Of a DNA stretch of 64,000 nt, positions 62,057 to 64,000 are shown one piece after another. The notes beneath the pieces were generated by a model. That model worked only from the letters and a program-made list of their open reading frames with translations. It did not search any database and was not told the origin of the DNA. The stretch is from JBAXPV01 sp037132075. Lineage in GTDB: Bacteria > Bacteroidota > Bacteroidia > Bacteroidales > CAIXZF01. Position 1 is the stretch's first letter. Each line of letters opens with the position of its first letter. Position numbers and translations under genes: made by a program. The stretch is from the NCBI GenBank assembly GCA_037132075.1, contig JBAXPV010000022.1, forward strand, positions 1-64,000. The letters are read 5' to 3'.

Positions 62057-64000
62057 ATGAGTTTCCCTTTTTACCCTCAATTGGATTCCAGAGATTGCGG
62101 TCCTGCCTGCTTGCGCATGATCGCAAAGTTCTATGGGAAGGAATATAGCCTCGGGTATTTGCGGGAAAAATCAACAATTTCCCGTGAAGGCGTTTCATTA
62201 ATGGGATTGAGTGATGCTGCAGAAGCAATCGGGATGCGCAATATGGGCGTCAGAATTACCATGGCTCAATTGGCAGAAGCGCCACTCCCATGCATCGCTC
62301 ATTGGAAACAGTCTCATTTTGTTGTTGTTTACAACATTACGAAAAACGGTGAAGTTGTTATAGCAGATCCCGGTAGGGGAATCTTACAAATTTCGCAAGA
62401 AGAATTTAAAAAAGCCTGGCTAAGTACCCGGCAGCATGAGGAAGACCTTGGCGTTGCCTTATTGCTTGATCCAACGCCTGATTTTTATGCCAGGGATGAC
62501 GTTAAGCAAGACAGATCAAGTTTCTCTTTCCTGTTTCAATACCTGAAGCCACAGCATAAATTGGTGGTTCAGCTCATATTGGGGATGTTACTGGGAAGTC
62601 TTCTTCAACTTGCATTTCCGTTCCTGACACAAAGCATTGTTGATAAAGGGATTATTGGGAATAATCCCGGGTTTATATACATAATCCTTATAGCGCAATT
62701 GGTGTTTATTGTTGGCCGAACCAGTGTTGACTTTATCCGTAATTGGATTTTGCTGCATCTCAGTACCCGGATCAACCTGTCTTTGATCTCTGATTTTCTG
62801 GTCAAGTTGATGAAACTTCCCATTGGTTTCTTTGATGCGAAGCTTATTGGTGACCTGATGCAAAGGATTGGTGACCATAACCGGATTCAGAATTTCCTGA
62901 CCAATACATCGCTTAATGTGTTGTTTGGCATGTTTAATATATTTATATTCAGCATTGTACTTGGAATATATAGCTTGAAAATTTTAATTGTGTTCCTTGT
63001 AGGGAGTGCAATATATTTTCTTTGGATCATGATTTTCCTAAAACGGCGCCGGGCACTAGATGCCCTCCGTTTCTCGCAGCTGGCCGAGAATCAGAGCAGC
63101 CTGATTCAGATGATTACCGGTATGCAGGAAATCAAGCTTAATAATTGCGAGAGGCAGAAACGCTGGAAATGGGAACAAATTCAGGCTAAGTTATTTCAAA
63201 CACAAATGAAAAGCCTGAATATCAGTCAATACCAGCAGTTGGGCGGACTCTTTTTTAACGAGACCAAAAATATTCTGATTACGTTCATGTCAGCATTTGC
63301 TGTATTACATGGTGAAATGACTTTGGGCATGATGGTTGCCCTTCAATATATTCTGGGTCAGATGAATGGACCGATTAACCAAATGGTATTCTTTATGCAG
63401 TCAGCACAGGATGCCCGGATTAGCCTGGAACGACTGGGCGAGATCCATATGAAGCGCAATGAGCAGGAGGGCCAGACAGCACTAACTTTTGAACTTCCTG
63501 ATAACCTTAACCTCAAAGTTGAGGCTGTCTCATTCCAGTATGAAGGCCCGCATTCACCAATGGTTTTGAATGATATTAATATGAATATCCCGCAAGGCAA
63601 AGTGACTGCAATCGTTGGAGCAAGCGGAAGCGGCAAAACCACGCTGGTAAAACTCTTGCTGGGATTTTACCCGCCAACAAGTGGGGAAATTGTTTTGGGT
63701 CATGAACCCCTGAATTCCTTTGACGCAGGGATGTGGAGAAGTCATTGCGGAGCTGTCATGCAGGATGGGTTTATTTTTTCAGAGAGTATCGCCCACAATA
63801 TTGCCCCGGGTGAAGATGTTGTGGATGTAAGCCGTCTTCAGTATGCAGCAAATATGGCAAACCTTGATGAATATATCGCGATGCTTCCACTCGCTTATAA
63901 TACAGTGATCGGCATGGAAGGCAGCGGTTTAAGCCAGGGGCAGAAACAAAGAATCCTGATTGCCAGGGCAGTATATAAAAATCCGCAGTTTCTATTTCTT
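62057..64000 (+). CDS. C39-peptidase ABC exporter (partial, cut by window edge)
   Basis: A reading frame is open for 648 codons to the window edge. Residues 3-130 are a C39 double-glycine peptidase with Cys14 in DSRDCGPACLRM, His87 in KQSHFVVVYN and Asp104 in VIADPGRG. Residues 150-430 form the six-helix ABC transmembrane domain. The nucleotide-binding domain starts near 480, with Walker A GASGSGKTT, Q-loop GAVMQDG and signature GLSQGQKQR; Walker B begins at the edge. It should cleave the leader of the neighbouring peptide after Gly-Gly and export the core. An HlyD-like partner may lie beyond the edge. Confidence 0.93.
   Translation, partial: MSFPFYPQLDSRDCGPACLRMIAKFYGKEYSLGYLREKSTISREGVSLMGLSDAAEAIGMRNMGVRITMAQLAEAPLPCIAHWKQSHFVVVYNITKNGEVVIADPGRGILQISQEEFKKAWLSTRQHEEDLGVALLLDPTPDFYARDDVKQDRSSFSFLFQYLKPQHKLVVQLILGMLLGSLLQLAFPFLTQSIVDKGIIGNNPGFIYIILIAQLVFIVGRTSVDFIRNWILLHLSTRINLSLISDFLVKLMKLPIGFFDAKLIGDLMQRIGDHNRIQNFLTNTSLNVLFGMFNIFIFSIVLGIYSLKILIVFLVGSAIYFLWIMIFLKRRRALDALRFSQLAENQSSLIQMITGMQEIKLNNCERQKRWKWEQIQAKLFQTQMKSLNISQYQQLGGLFFNETKNILITFMSAFAVLHGEMTLGMMVALQYILGQMNGPINQMVFFMQSAQDARISLERLGEIHMKRNEQEGQTALTFELPDNLNLKVEAVSFQYEGPHSPMVLNDINMNIPQGKVTAIVGASGSGKTTLVKLLLGFYPPTSGEIVLGHEPLNSFDAGMWRSHCGAVMQDGFIFSESIAHNIAPGEDVVDVSRLQYAANMANLDEYIAMLPLAYNTVIGMEGSGLSQGQKQRILIARAVYKNPQFLFL

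Overview
This window looks like a chromosomal segment of a Bacteroidota (Bacteroidetes) bacterium, probably an environmental one. The evidence is: many secreted proteins with type IX secretion (T9SS) C-terminal sorting domains and one gliding-motility-type (CHU_C) C-terminus; promoters of the Bacteroidetes TAnnTTTG type; a carboxypeptidase-regulatory-domain TonB receptor; FISUMP and DUF4403/DUF4468 proteins; and the purH-mreBCD gene order. No phage, transposase, integrase, rRNA or CRISPR array was seen. There is one tRNA (Cys).

Layout. 0-0.77 kb is a gene-free, repeat-rich stretch. 0.77-7.8 kb holds a T9SS protein, mutY, an HU gene, a 29-residue basic ribosomal-type protein, rng, trpS and a dihydroorotate-dehydrogenase-like gene. 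7.9-14.0 kb (minus strand) is a complete phosphate operon: porin, pstS, pstC, pstA, pstB, phoU. 14.1-24 kb holds a DUF4403 lipoprotein, tRNA-Cys, a PAS sensor kinase, a frameshifted T9SS protein, an SGNH hydrolase, a secreted metallophosphoesterase and a GH13 glucosidase. 24.3-27.2 kb has a GT4 glycosyltransferase divergent from a COG2908 metallophosphoesterase and a PhoB-like regulator, which resembles the PlcP/Agt lipid-renovation pair. 27.3-38.2 kb (minus) is a surface cluster around a TonB receptor with three paralogous T9SS proteins and a dockerin-ended protein. 38.4-43.6 kb is one giant adhesin. 43.8-56.5 kb is mostly housekeeping: YitT, mreDCB, purH, an ABC permease, recJ, LysE, a GH3-family enzyme, an EEP hydrolase and hemW. 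56.8-64 kb is a candidate secreted-peptide system.

How the parts work together. Three sites carry direct repeats with an exact 11-bp period and a CTTAA(C/T)-like core, each ending 15-16 bp before a TAnnTTTG-like -7 element. They lie in front of the porin-pst operon, the metallophosphoesterase-phoB pair and the TonB surface cluster. I read them as Pho boxes, so much of 8-38 kb may form one phosphate-starvation programme of import, lipid remodelling, regulator and outer-surface capture.

The right end is the best candidate for an undescribed system. It contains an ECF-type sigma factor, a membrane TPR protein placed like an anti-sigma factor, an exported TPR-CHAT caspase-like protein, a 63-residue double-glycine leader peptide, and a C39-peptidase ABC exporter cut by the window edge. 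The sigma gene and the peptide gene share a 31-bp bipartite element (GGGGGGATA-N12-TGCGATTAAT) with identical spacing. This ties the module together from the sequence alone.
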